DNA of 51,106 nucleotides from Ruminiclostridium sp. Its GTDB lineage: Bacteria; Bacillota; Clostridia; Oscillospirales; Ruminococcaceae. The notes under the pieces are model-generated. The model was not told the origin of the DNA. It saw only the letters and a program-made list of their open reading frames with translations, and did not search any database. This document shows, in pieces, positions 39,333 through 47,438 of this stretch (its first letter is position 1; every line of letters starts with the position of its first letter). Made by a program: the position numbers and the translations under genes. The stretch is taken from assembly GCA_017625405.1 (NCBI GenBank), contig JAGALB010000047.1:1-51106 (forward strand), in the 5' to 3' direction.

Positions 39333-39952
39333 TGAACATTTTTGTTACAGGCTGCGGAAAAATCGGAGCTGCTCTTGCCGATAAGCTTTCGGCAGAGGGA
39401 CATGATGTTGTTGTGATTGATTCCGATGAAAACAGATTTGAAAATCTCAGCGACAGCTTCAGCGGACTTACCTTTGAGGGTATATCCATTGATTCCGACA
39501 CGCTTATAAAAGCAGGTATACGTGATTGTGATGCGCTTTGTGCCGCTTCCAACGATGACAACACAAACCTTATGGTAGCACAGCTTGCAAAGACCGTTTT
39601 CGGGGTTGAAAAGGTTATTGTGCGTGTAAGTGACAGTGAAAAGGAAGCTCTTTTCAGCTCCTTTGGCTTTACTACCCTTTGTCCTACCAACCTGACCGTT
39701 GATTCGTTTATATCCGCATTCGGTGAATTCAGCGAGGAAAGCCGTTTCAGTATGAAGAACCATGCAGTCAGGACCTTTTCCGTTCCTGTTCCCGATGATG
39801 TTATCGGCAGCAGAGCGCTGGATATTACCCTTGAAGATAATGAAATTCTGTTATCGGTAATAAATGCACAGGGTGAAGCCAGACTTGTAAACAACTATAA
39901 TTTCGTTTTGAACGAGGGTGACACCCTTGTTTTTGCCAAGCTTGTAGACTGA
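39332..39952 (+). CDS. TrkA-N/RCK-domain regulatory protein (first of pair)
   Basis: A 206-residue protein with a Rossmann nucleotide-binding RCK_N domain (FVTGCGKIGAALADKLSAEG, GxGxxG) and a C-terminal RCK_C domain (about 135-206, SRALDITLEDNEILLSVI). Such proteins gate Ktr/Trk potassium channels by sensing nucleotides or cyclic di-AMP. No TrkH/KtrB membrane subunit lies in the window. It is adjacent to a second RCK protein, and both follow an MBL gene in the same run. Confidence 0.87.
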   Translation: MNIFVTGCGKIGAALADKLSAEGHDVVVIDSDENRFENLSDSFSGLTFEGISIDSDTLIKAGIRDCDALCAASNDDNTNLMVAQLAKTVFGVEKVIVRVSDSEKEALFSSFGFTTLCPTNLTVDSFISAFGEFSEESRFSMKNHAVRTFSVPVPDDVIGSRALDITLEDNEILLSVINAQGEARLVNNYNFVLNEGDTLVFAKLVD

Positions 39953-39965
39953 GCAGGGAGGGCGT

Positions 39966-40634
39966 ATGGTAAGCAGAGTAATAGTCATAGGCGGCGGACG
40001 TGTGGGATACTATCTTGCAAAGTCGCTGACTGAAAGAAATTTTGAAGTATCAATAATAGAAATAGATAAGGAAACCTGCCGTAATGCGGCGGATTCCCTC
40101 CACATACCCGTAATCTGGGATGACGGAACAACTGCGGCGGCACTGAAAAAAGCGGGTGCCGAATATGCGGATACGCTTATTGCTGTTACAGGCAGGGATG
40201 AAAATAATCTTATTGCATGTCAGACAGCAAAAAAGCTTTTTCATGTAAAGAAAACCATTGCCAAGGCCAATAATCCGAAGAATGTGGAAAATATCCGTCT
40301 TCTCGGAGTTGATATTGTAATTTCCGCTACCGACAGCATAATAAACCTTCTTGAAAGAGAAGTTGACCACAGCACCATAAAGGAGCTTATCCCGCTCAAT
40401 GACGGTAAAGCGGCAGTTTATCAGGTGGAATTGCCTGATAATTTTGCATTTTCGGGTATGGAGCTTCTGAGTATCAGACTTCCTGAAAGCTGCAATATCA
40501 TTTCAATAACACGTGACGGCGAGCTTATAATTCCACGTGGCAAAACAAAGCTTATTTCAGGGGATGAGCTGCTTATTGTATCCCATTCGGGCAGTATCGG
40601 CGAGGTGCGCAAAGCACTTAAGTTAAAAAAATAA
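39966..40634 (+). CDS. TrkA-N/RCK-domain regulatory protein (second of pair)
   Basis: A 222-residue RCK protein with RVIVIGGGRVGYYLAKSL (GxGxxG), ENNLIACQTAKKLF and a C-terminal RCK_C domain (FAFSGMELLSIRLPESCNIISI). It differs clearly from its neighbour and so is not a recent copy; the pair likely forms a mixed ring. It is 13 bases downstream with GGGAGGG as SD. A potassium transporter subunit encoded elsewhere is expected. Confidence 0.87.
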   Translation: MVSRVIVIGGGRVGYYLAKSLTERNFEVSIIEIDKETCRNAADSLHIPVIWDDGTTAAALKKAGAEYADTLIAVTGRDENNLIACQTAKKLFHVKKTIAKANNPKNVENIRLLGVDIVISATDSIINLLEREVDHSTIKELIPLNDGKAAVYQVELPDNFAFSGMELLSIRLPESCNIISITRDGELIIPRGKTKLISGDELLIVSHSGSIGEVRKALKLKK

Positions 40635-40706
40635 CCAAAAAGCTATAAAAAAACGCTTAAATAATCACCTTAATTTGGGCAAACCTCTATAATAAGGTAA
40701 AAACAC

Positions 40707-40735
40707 TTGAAATTTAATTTCTTTTCAGTTATAAT
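40707..40735 (+). promoter_or_regulatory. sigma-A promoter of glycogen phosphorylase
   Basis: TTGAAA (40707-40712) and TATAAT (40730-40735) are spaced 17 bases. Transcription would start near 40742, after the ATG at 40739, so the gene starts at 40784. Confidence 0.8.
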
Positions 40736-40783
40736 GTAATGTGGAATTTTAAAGAAATATATATAAGAAAGGCGAGAAAAGAT

Positions 40784-43180
40784 ATGAAATCACCTCTCAC
40801 AGCTGCGGAATTAAGCAAAAAGCTTAAAGATAATCTTATCTATGATTTCCGCATCGATCCCCAGGAAGCCACAAATACACAGATTTACAAGGCATTATCC
40901 CAGATAGTTGTAGAACATCTTAAAGAAAAGCGTCATGCATTCATGCGTAAGGTAAATTCCGAAGGTAAGAAGCAGGTTTATTACATTTCCATGGAATTCC
41001 TTATGGGTCGTTCTTTAAAGACCTCCCTTTTCAACCTCGGTCTCAACGAAGTTGCTGAACAGGTCCTCAAAAAGGATTACAAGGTTAAGATTGATTCCGT
41101 TTACGAAGAAGAACCCGACGCAGGTCTCGGTAACGGCGGTCTCGGTCGTCTTGCTGCCTGCTATATGGACGGTATGGCTACATGTGCATATCCCGCAACA
41201 GGTTACTCCCTTCTTTACGAATATGGTATCTTCAAGCAGAAGATAATCGACGGCTGGCAGACAGAGCTTCCCGACAACTGGCTCCCCGGCGGTGAAAGCT
41301 GGCTTGTTCCCGTTACTGACCAGGCTATCGAAGTTCACTTCGACGGTGAAATCCGTGAATACTGGGATAACGAATACCACCACATCTCTCACGTAAACTA
41401 TACACCCGTTATGGCTGTACCTTATGATATGTACGTATCCGGCTATGACAGCGAAGGCGTTTCCAAGCTCCGTTTGTGGAGTGCAAAGGCTATGTCATTT
41501 GATATGAGCGCATTCAACAGCGGTGACTATGTAAACGCTCTCGGCGCAAACAACATTGCCCACGCACTTACAAAGGTTCTTTACCCCAACGATAACCATC
41601 TTGAAGGTAAGGCTCTCCGTCTCCGTCAGCAGTACTTCATGTGCGCTGCTTCCGTAGGCGATATCGTAATGCGTCACATGAACGTATACGGCACACTCGA
41701 CAACCTCCACGAAAAGGTTGCTATCCAGATCAACGATACACACCCCACACTGGCTATTCCCGAGCTTATGAGAATCCTTCTCGACGACTGCGGTTACAGC
41801 TGGTCCAAGTCATGGCACATCGTTACAAACACATTTGCATATACAAACCACACAGTTCTTGCAGAAGCGCTTGAAAAGTGGGATAAGGATCTGATTCAGA
41901 GAATTCTTCCCAGAATCTACTCCATTATCTGCGAAATCAACCGCCGCTACTGTGAAGGCCTTTCCAACAGACTTCCTTACGAAAAGGTTTCCGCAATGTC
42001 CATCTTCAACAACAATGTTATCAAGATGGCTAACATCTGTGTTGACGCTTCCCACTCCGTAAACGGCGTATCCAAGCTCCACAGCGAAATCATCAAGGAA
42101 AGCGTATTCAGCGATGAATACCAGGATAAGCCCACAAAGTTCAAGAACGTAACGAACGGTATCGCATACCGCCGTTGGTTACTCCAGTCCAACCCCAGAC
42201 TTACAAACCTTCTTTCCGAATATATCGGTGAAGGCTTCAAGAAGGATGGTCAGGAGCTTTCCAAGTTCAGACTCTTTGAAAACAACAAGGACGTTCTTCA
42301 GAGCCTTGCAAAGATCAAGAGAGAAAACAAGGCGGATTTTGCAAAGTATGTTTATGATACAACAGGCACAAAGCTGAATCTTGACAGTATTTTCGACGTT
42401 CAGGTAAAGCGTCTGCACGAATACAAGCGTCAGCAGCTCAACGCCCTCAATATCATTTCCGAATACAACTTCTTACTCAATAACCCTGACGCTGACTTTG
42501 TTCCCAAGACATATATCTTCGCTTCCAAGGCAGCTCCCGGTTACTATATGGCAAAGCAGATCATCAAGCTTCTCTGGTGCATCGGCGAAGACCTCAAGAA
42601 GAACCCGAAAATCAACGAAAAGCTTTCCGTTGTATTCCTTGAAGACTACCGTGTAACCCTTTCCGAGCTTCTTATGCCCGCTTCTGAAATTTCCGAACAG
42701 ATTTCTCTCGCAGGTACTGAAGCCAGCGGTACAGGTAACATGAAGCTTATGCTCAACGGTGCAATCACAATGGGTACCTACGACGGCGCAAACGTTGAAA
42801 TTCACGGTCAGGTAGGCGACGATAACATCTTTATCTTCGGTATGTCCACACCTGAAGTAAATGTAATGAAGCAGAACTGCTATACATCTGAAGGCTACTA
42901 CAACCACAACGGTACTATCCGTGATGCTATCGACGCTATGTACAGAGGCTTCAACGGTGCTAAGTTTGACGAAGTTGCAAACTCTCTCCGTTACGTTGAC
43001 CAGTATATGTGTCTTGCTGACTTTGAAAGCTACCGTGCTGCACAGGCAAAGGCTCGTGAAACATATAAGGATATCCTTACATGGAACAAGATGTCCCTTG
43101 CAAACATCGCAGGCGCAGGTATCTTCTCTGCAGACCGCGCTGTTACAGATTACGCACGTGACATCTGGCATTGTATCTGA
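40784..43180 (+). CDS. glgP: glycogen phosphorylase
   Basis: This 798-residue GT35 phosphorylase has DAGLGNGGLGRLAACYMDG near the N-terminus and NDTHPTLAIPELMR in the middle. The PLP site Lys is in EASGTGNMKLMLNGAITMG and the phosphate-binding region in KRLHEYKRQQLN. It cleaves alpha-1,4 ends of glycogen to glucose 1-phosphate. The upstream ATG at 40739 precedes the predicted transcription start and was rejected; GAAAGG lies 11 bases before 40784. The codon choice is highly biased, indicating strong expression. A GH13 enzyme gene follows after a hairpin. Confidence 0.96.
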   Translation: MKSPLTAAELSKKLKDNLIYDFRIDPQEATNTQIYKALSQIVVEHLKEKRHAFMRKVNSEGKKQVYYISMEFLMGRSLKTSLFNLGLNEVAEQVLKKDYKVKIDSVYEEEPDAGLGNGGLGRLAACYMDGMATCAYPATGYSLLYEYGIFKQKIIDGWQTELPDNWLPGGESWLVPVTDQAIEVHFDGEIREYWDNEYHHISHVNYTPVMAVPYDMYVSGYDSEGVSKLRLWSAKAMSFDMSAFNSGDYVNALGANNIAHALTKVLYPNDNHLEGKALRLRQQYFMCAASVGDIVMRHMNVYGTLDNLHEKVAIQINDTHPTLAIPELMRILLDDCGYSWSKSWHIVTNTFAYTNHTVLAEALEKWDKDLIQRILPRIYSIICEINRRYCEGLSNRLPYEKVSAMSIFNNNVIKMANICVDASHSVNGVSKLHSEIIKESVFSDEYQDKPTKFKNVTNGIAYRRWLLQSNPRLTNLLSEYIGEGFKKDGQELSKFRLFENNKDVLQSLAKIKRENKADFAKYVYDTTGTKLNLDSIFDVQVKRLHEYKRQQLNALNIISEYNFLLNNPDADFVPKTYIFASKAAPGYYMAKQIIKLLWCIGEDLKKNPKINEKLSVVFLEDYRVTLSELLMPASEISEQISLAGTEASGTGNMKLMLNGAITMGTYDGANVEIHGQVGDDNIFIFGMSTPEVNVMKQNCYTSEGYYNHNGTIRDAIDAMYRGFNGAKFDEVANSLRYVDQYMCLADFESYRAAQAKARETYKDILTWNKMSLANIAGAGIFSADRAVTDYARDIWHCI

Positions 43181-43190
43181 TTAAATTAAA

Positions 43191-43216
43191 AAATAGGGTG
43201 CTTTTGCACCCTATTT
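43191..43216 (+). terminator. hairpin between glgP and the GH13 gene
   Basis: AAATAGGGTGC pairs with GCACCCTATTT (11 bp, loop TTTT). No T-run follows the stem, so partial read-through into the GH13 gene is likely. Confidence 0.6.
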
Positions 43217-43240
43217 CTGTATATCTGAAAGGAAAAAATT

Positions 43241-45106
43241 ATGCTTCCCATTTATGATTCATTCAGTCCCGATTATAAGAAACCCTTCGGTGCAGTTGAA
43301 AGAAACTGCGAGTGTGAATTTACCCTCCGTTTTCCTGCCGACAATATAATTGAAGAGGCAACTCTTGTTGTATTCCGTCCCGGGTTTAAAGAGCGCTTTA
43401 CAAAGCTTGAATTTGTTGATATCAAGGATAATCACGCAATTTACAGCTGTAAGTATACGCCCGAAGACACAGGACTTCATCACTATTATTTCTCGGTACT
43501 TATCAATCGCAACCGCCACTATATCAAAAGAAACGGTGTTCATATCGGCGTAGTTGACAACGGCGATCTGTTCCAGCTCACAGTTTACGAGCAGGGTATG
43601 ACAACTCCCGACTGGCTCAAGGGCGGTATCATGTATCAGATTTTCCCTGACCGTTTTGCAAACAGCGGTATTCCCAAGCTGGACATTCCTGCCGATCGTC
43701 AGATTCATACCGACTGGGACGAAACTCCCTGCTGGCGTCCCGATCACCGTGGTATGATTACAAACAATGACTACTATGGCGGCGACCTCAAGGGTATTCA
43801 GCAGAAGCTTGATTATCTTGCAGAATTAGGCGTTACAGTAATTTATCTCAACCCCATTTTTGAGGCTCATGAAAACCACCGTTACTGCACCGCAAACTAT
43901 GAAAAGATAGATCCGCTTTTAGGCAACGAGCAGGATTTTGTGGATTTATGCAAGGCCGCAAAGGAAAAGGGAATCAGCATCATCCTTGACGGTGTATTCT
44001 CCCATACAGGTGCGGACTCAATCTATTTCAACAAGGTAGGCCGTTACGGCGAGCATACAGGCGCTTACCGTGATGCAGAAAGTCCGTTCAGGGAGTGGTA
44101 CAGCTTCTCAAATTATCCCGACACCTATGAATCCTGGTGGGGCATCACAACTCTCCCCAACGTAAACGAAAACAATCCCGCATATACAAATTATATCTGC
44201 GGTGACGGCGGTATTTTACAGAAGTGGATTGACCTGGGTGCGGCAGGCTGGCGACTTGACGTTGCAGACGAGCTTCCCGACCAGTTTATCGACAACCTCA
44301 ATCGTGCTGTAAAGGCAAAGGGCGAGGACAAGGTTATCTACGGCGAAGTATGGGAGGATGCAACCAACAAGGAAAGCTACGGTGTGCGCCGCCGCTATCT
44401 TGTAGGCGGTCAGCTGGACAGCGTAATGAACTATCCTTTCAAGGAGGCAATCCTCAATTACGTCAAGGACGGCAATCCGCAGGTTCTTACAGACGGCGTA
44501 ATGACTATCGTTGAGCATTATCCCAAGCCCTCCACCGATATTCTGATGAACTTCCTTTCCACACACGATACCGAGCGTGCATTGACACGTCTTGCAGGTG
44601 ACGATGTGGGCTGGAACGGCAGAGAATGGCAGTCAGAACACAGCCTTTCCGACGAACAGTTTGTTTTCGGTATTTCTCTTCTCCACTGTGCAATGGTTTT
44701 ACAGTTCTTCCTCCCCGGTATTCCCTCGGTTTACTACGCCGACGAAGCAGGCCAGGAAGGCTATAAGGACCCCTTCAACCGCCGCACATATCCCTGGGGC
44801 AATGAAGATGAAAGACTCATAGAATTTACAAAGGAGCTGGGCGCAATCAGAAGAAAGCTCAGGGTTTTCGCAAAGGGCGATATAAAGTTCATTGACGTTA
44901 CCAAGGATTACGCAGTTTTCAGCCGTACCGATACGGAAATCGGCGAACAGGCGGTAATTATCCTCAACCGTTCAAGAAAAACACGTACCTTTAAGATTTC
45001 CGATATTGCCGCAGCAGGCAATTACGAAATCATAAAGGGCACAACAGTTTCGGACAGCATCAAGGTTGACGCATTTGACTACGGTGTGATTTCGGTTAAA
45101 TTATAA
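43241..45106 (+). CDS. GH13 neopullulanase/cyclomaltodextrinase-type amylase
   Basis: This 621-residue cytosolic alpha-amylase-family enzyme has an N-terminal CBM34-like beta domain (about 1-110) followed by the GH13 barrel. The conserved regions show DGVFSHTG (about 250-257), nucleophile Asp340 in GWRLDVADE, acid Glu369 in YGEVWED and Asp443 in LSTHDTERAL. There is no signal peptide, so it degrades imported maltodextrins or internal glycogen, fitting its place behind glgP. GAAAGGAAA precedes the ATG. Confidence 0.92.
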   Translation: MLPIYDSFSPDYKKPFGAVERNCECEFTLRFPADNIIEEATLVVFRPGFKERFTKLEFVDIKDNHAIYSCKYTPEDTGLHHYYFSVLINRNRHYIKRNGVHIGVVDNGDLFQLTVYEQGMTTPDWLKGGIMYQIFPDRFANSGIPKLDIPADRQIHTDWDETPCWRPDHRGMITNNDYYGGDLKGIQQKLDYLAELGVTVIYLNPIFEAHENHRYCTANYEKIDPLLGNEQDFVDLCKAAKEKGISIILDGVFSHTGADSIYFNKVGRYGEHTGAYRDAESPFREWYSFSNYPDTYESWWGITTLPNVNENNPAYTNYICGDGGILQKWIDLGAAGWRLDVADELPDQFIDNLNRAVKAKGEDKVIYGEVWEDATNKESYGVRRRYLVGGQLDSVMNYPFKEAILNYVKDGNPQVLTDGVMTIVEHYPKPSTDILMNFLSTHDTERALTRLAGDDVGWNGREWQSEHSLSDEQFVFGISLLHCAMVLQFFLPGIPSVYYADEAGQEGYKDPFNRRTYPWGNEDERLIEFTKELGAIRRKLRVFAKGDIKFIDVTKDYAVFSRTDTEIGEQAVIILNRSRKTRTFKISDIAAAGNYEIIKGTTVSDSIKVDAFDYGVISVKL

Positions 45107-45108
45107 AG

Positions 45109-45138
45109 AAAACAGGCGGCATTGCCGCCTGTTTTTAT
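45109..45138. terminator. bidirectional terminator
   Basis: AAAACAGGCGGC pairs with GCCGCCTGTTTT (12 bp, loop ATT), with T-runs on both strands. It ends both the GH13 gene and the anti-sigma gene. Confidence 0.88.
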
Positions 45139-46196
45139 TTTAATTCAATCAGCGTACCGCTGATTACAACTGCTGTTATATCTTCAGGGTTTATGGGTTC
45201 GTTAAAGCTCATGGAAATCAGGTCTTCTCCGTTATTTTCGCCGGAATAATCTGTGAACATTCCTCTGAAATCAATTATTTTATCCTTGTCATATTCTTTC
45301 TTATCTGTGTTTTCGACGTTATCTGTTATCGCATAGGATTCGAGTAAAGCTCCGTTGCTGCTTGTTACAGCAAAGGTGTTGGTTTGATCCAGATTATAGT
45401 CATATTCTTCCTTGACGGATAAAAGATCCTTGCTGTTGCTTTTTTCACCGATAGCATAAACGCTTATGGGTGTAACAACAATTCGGTCAATATGGAACGT
45501 TCCACCGTAATTTCCCGTGTAGGTTAAATCTGCGGGATATTCAAGCTCGTTTCCTTCAAAATCAGCCGTAAACTCCGCACGCCAGTAATTTCCGTAGCCT
45601 GTGTAGTACCCAAGATTGTCCTTTCCGCTCTCGTACCATTTGCTTTTGCCGTGAGCGTAGACTGAAATTTTCTCTCCTGCAATGTTTTCGTTGGGATATG
45701 CTCTGATAGAAACGCGTATTTTTTCTTCGGTATATTCAATGGGACGTATGGATGCGGAGCTTCTGTGGGAGTCTTCGTAATAAATGCCAAAGTGCAAATC
45801 GTCAAGAATATCTGTGGGCAGCTCTTCAGACAGACCATTCTGAGGCTTTACATCCACAATTACAAGTACACCCTGTCTGTCTGCTGCCGCTGCAACCACA
45901 TCAAAGTCAAGATGATCTATATCGTCGCAGACTTCTGTTGCTTCGGCAACAAGATGATTTTGGAGATTAGCTGATTTTTCCCCGAAAATCTGATTAAAAA
46001 CCGCCCCGTAATCCCATCCGCTTGCATAACCAGTAACCGCTGCAGCCAGTCCTGTGGCGGCGGCAACAGCCGCCGCCGTGATTTTCTTCGGGCTTATTTT
46101 CATTTTTGGCTTTTCTGCGTTAATAATGCTGTCGATGAATTGCCTGTTATCCTTTTCGGGTGTGATACCGCTGAAATAATCCTTATATATGCTCAT
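45135..46196 (-). CDS. putative anti-sigma factor membrane protein (DUF4179-like)
   Basis: This 353-residue protein has a short cytoplasmic N-terminal part (residues 1-35), a single membrane segment rich in Ala (KITAAAVAAATGLAAAVTGYASG) and a long extracytoplasmic beta-rich domain. This is the layout of anti-sigma proteins such as DUF4179 members, where the inner part holds the sigma factor. Its ATG is 13 bases after the sigma gene stop on the same strand, with GAAAGGAATG as SD. The N-terminal motif YFSGITPEKDNRQFIDSII is a likely sigma contact. The signal sensed is unknown. Confidence 0.82.
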   Translation of the reverse strand: MSIYKDYFSGITPEKDNRQFIDSIINAEKPKMKISPKKITAAAVAAATGLAAAVTGYASGWDYGAVFNQIFGEKSANLQNHLVAEATEVCDDIDHLDFDVVAAAADRQGVLVIVDVKPQNGLSEELPTDILDDLHFGIYYEDSHRSSASIRPIEYTEEKIRVSIRAYPNENIAGEKISVYAHGKSKWYESGKDNLGYYTGYGNYWRAEFTADFEGNELEYPADLTYTGNYGGTFHIDRIVVTPISVYAIGEKSNSKDLLSVKEEYDYNLDQTNTFAVTSSNGALLESYAITDNVENTDKKEYDKDKIIDFRGMFTDYSGENNGEDLISMSFNEPINPEDITAVVISGTLIELK

Positions 46197-46209
46197 AAAA
46201 TCATTCCTT

Positions 46210-46677
46210 TCATTCTTCGAGAAAGCGTTTAAGCATCCTGCGCCCTCTTTGTAAACGGGTAGTGACAGCCGACTGGGAAATTTTCAGTATTTCACCGATT
46301 TCCGCCGCTGTGTACCCCTCAAAATAATGGAGAAATATAACCTCGCGATAGCCCTTTTTAAGCGTTTTCAGAGCTTCACGCAGAGCTATTATATCGTCGC
46401 TTATGATTTCGTGGCTGTGTTCAGTTTCGGAAAGCTCTGTCCGCTTTCTGAGCCAACGGCTTTTTGTGTGGTTGTGGCTGTGGTTTACAGTCAGCCTTAT
46501 AAGCCATGCCTTTTTGCCGTTTTCACTGTCGAAACTGCCTTTATGGCTGTACAGCTTCATAAAGACCTCCCAGACTATATCGTCACATACGGATAAATCT
46601 CCCGTAGTGCTGTACGCAAGGCGGAACAGCATGGCTCTGTACTTTTCCACATCATTTTCAAGCTCTTTTTCGGTCAT
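46210..46677 (-). CDS. ECF-type RNA polymerase sigma factor
   Basis: From the ATG at 46677 this is a 155-residue ECF sigma-70 factor with region 2 (YRAMLFRLAYSTTGDLSVCDDIVWEVFMKLY) and region 4 (YREVIFLHYFEGYTAAEIGEILKISQSAVTTRLQRGRRML), joined by an unconserved linker. It redirects RNA polymerase to its own regulon. The ATG at 46719 was rejected; AAGGGGTG is spaced for 46677. It is followed by its likely anti-sigma. The promoter at 46755 looks like a vegetative one rather than an autoregulated ECF one. Confidence 0.92.
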   Translation of the reverse strand: MTEKELENDVEKYRAMLFRLAYSTTGDLSVCDDIVWEVFMKLYSHKGSFDSENGKKAWLIRLTVNHSHNHTKSRWLRKRTELSETEHSHEIISDDIIALREALKTLKKGYREVIFLHYFEGYTAAEIGEILKISQSAVTTRLQRGRRMLKRFLEE

Positions 46678-46754
46678 ATTTTTCACCCCTTTTCTGTCAG
46701 TTTCAGGCGCCTCTGACAATAAAACAACCCTGCGGCGGAAATTGTCACAGAATA

Positions 46755-46783
46755 ATTTTAAAATAAAAAATAATACAAGTCAA
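46755..46783 (-). promoter_or_regulatory. sigma-A promoter of the ECF sigma operon
   Basis: On the minus strand TTGACT (46778-46783) and TAAAAT (46755-46760) are spaced 17 bases. It diverges from the promoter at 46791; the -35 boxes are only 7 bases apart. Confidence 0.72.
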
Positions 46784-46790
46784 TAAAAAT

Positions 46791-46819
46791 TTGACATTTG
46801 CGATTTGGAGTGATATAAT
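46791..46819 (+). promoter_or_regulatory. consensus sigma-A promoter of the zinc-ribbon membrane protein
   Basis: TTGACA (46791-46796) and TATAAT (46814-46819) are perfect and spaced 17 bases. Confidence 0.83.
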
Positions 46820-46846
46820 CATAAAAAAGATAAAATGAGGAAAATT

Positions 46847-47308
46847 ATGATTGAAATTATTATTGCATTAATCTGTTTTAGCTTGTCAGATAAATATATC
46901 CGTACAGGTGATGTAAGTCTTGCGAAAAAAATAAAGATACTTCGTATATTGAATATAATAGCGCTTGCATATTCCGTGTTGGGTGTGGCCATTTTCTTGA
47001 TTTATGGCTTAAGCATGTGCTTTTCGAGCCTTCCGCAAGCGTTTGATGGCGATGGCCTTTATTTTCTGACAGGCGTCTCTTCAATTTTTATTGTCTGCTT
47101 GGGATTTTCATACGTTCCGGGACTTGTGCTGAGTATTATTTCAATTGCAAAGGCAACAAAGTCGCTGAAAGGACAGGTGAGCGTTCAGAAGCCCATAGAG
47201 CGTACACATGAAGAGCTTCATGTGTACTGTGTAGACTGTGGCAGCTTGTGGATTTCTGGAAACGGACATTGCTCTAATTGCGGCGGGCGAGATCGTATGG
47301 TAAGATAA
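46847..47308 (+). CDS. small membrane protein with C-terminal zinc ribbon
   Basis: A 153-residue protein from the ATG at 46847, which has GAGG 6 bases upstream; the ATG at 46835 has no SD and is close to the transcript start. Hydrophobic segments lie at residues 2-15, 30-55 and 70-105. The C-terminus has a zinc ribbon, YCVDCGSLWISGNGHCSNCGG, with four cysteines. The family is not recognised. It is divergent from an ECF sigma operon, with the promoters close together. The use of rarer codons suggests low expression. Confidence 0.75.
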   Translation: MIEIIIALICFSLSDKYIRTGDVSLAKKIKILRILNIIALAYSVLGVAIFLIYGLSMCFSSLPQAFDGDGLYFLTGVSSIFIVCLGFSYVPGLVLSIISIAKATKSLKGQVSVQKPIERTHEELHVYCVDCGSLWISGNGHCSNCGGRDRMVR

Positions 47309-47311
47309 GCG

Positions 47312-47348
47312 GGAAGTGTAAGGCGGTTTGCTTTACACTTCCTTTTTA
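47312..47348 (+). terminator. intrinsic terminator after the zinc-ribbon protein
   Basis: GGAAGTGTAA (47312-47321) pairs with TTACACTTCC (47333-47342) and is followed by TTTTTA. Confidence 0.82.
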
Positions 47349-47364
47349 CATTATAAAAAACAAG

Positions 47365-47393
47365 TTGACAAATCAGCTGTTTTTATATATAAT
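47365..47393 (+). promoter_or_regulatory. consensus sigma-A promoter of gltX
   Basis: TTGACA (47365-47370) and TATAAT (47388-47393) are perfect and spaced 17 bases. No T-box leader is present before gltX. Confidence 0.85.
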
Positions 47394-47438
47394 ATACTAT
47401 GTATTGTTATGAATAAATTTTGAAAGGATTATATAAAA

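Noticed and set aside
40739-40783. Upstream ATG for glycogen phosphorylase
   Set aside because: It lies before the predicted transcription start given by the promoter at 40707-40735.
42473-43171. Minus-strand ORF within glgP
   Set aside because: A reverse-frame shadow of a highly biased coding gene, with no SD or promoter.
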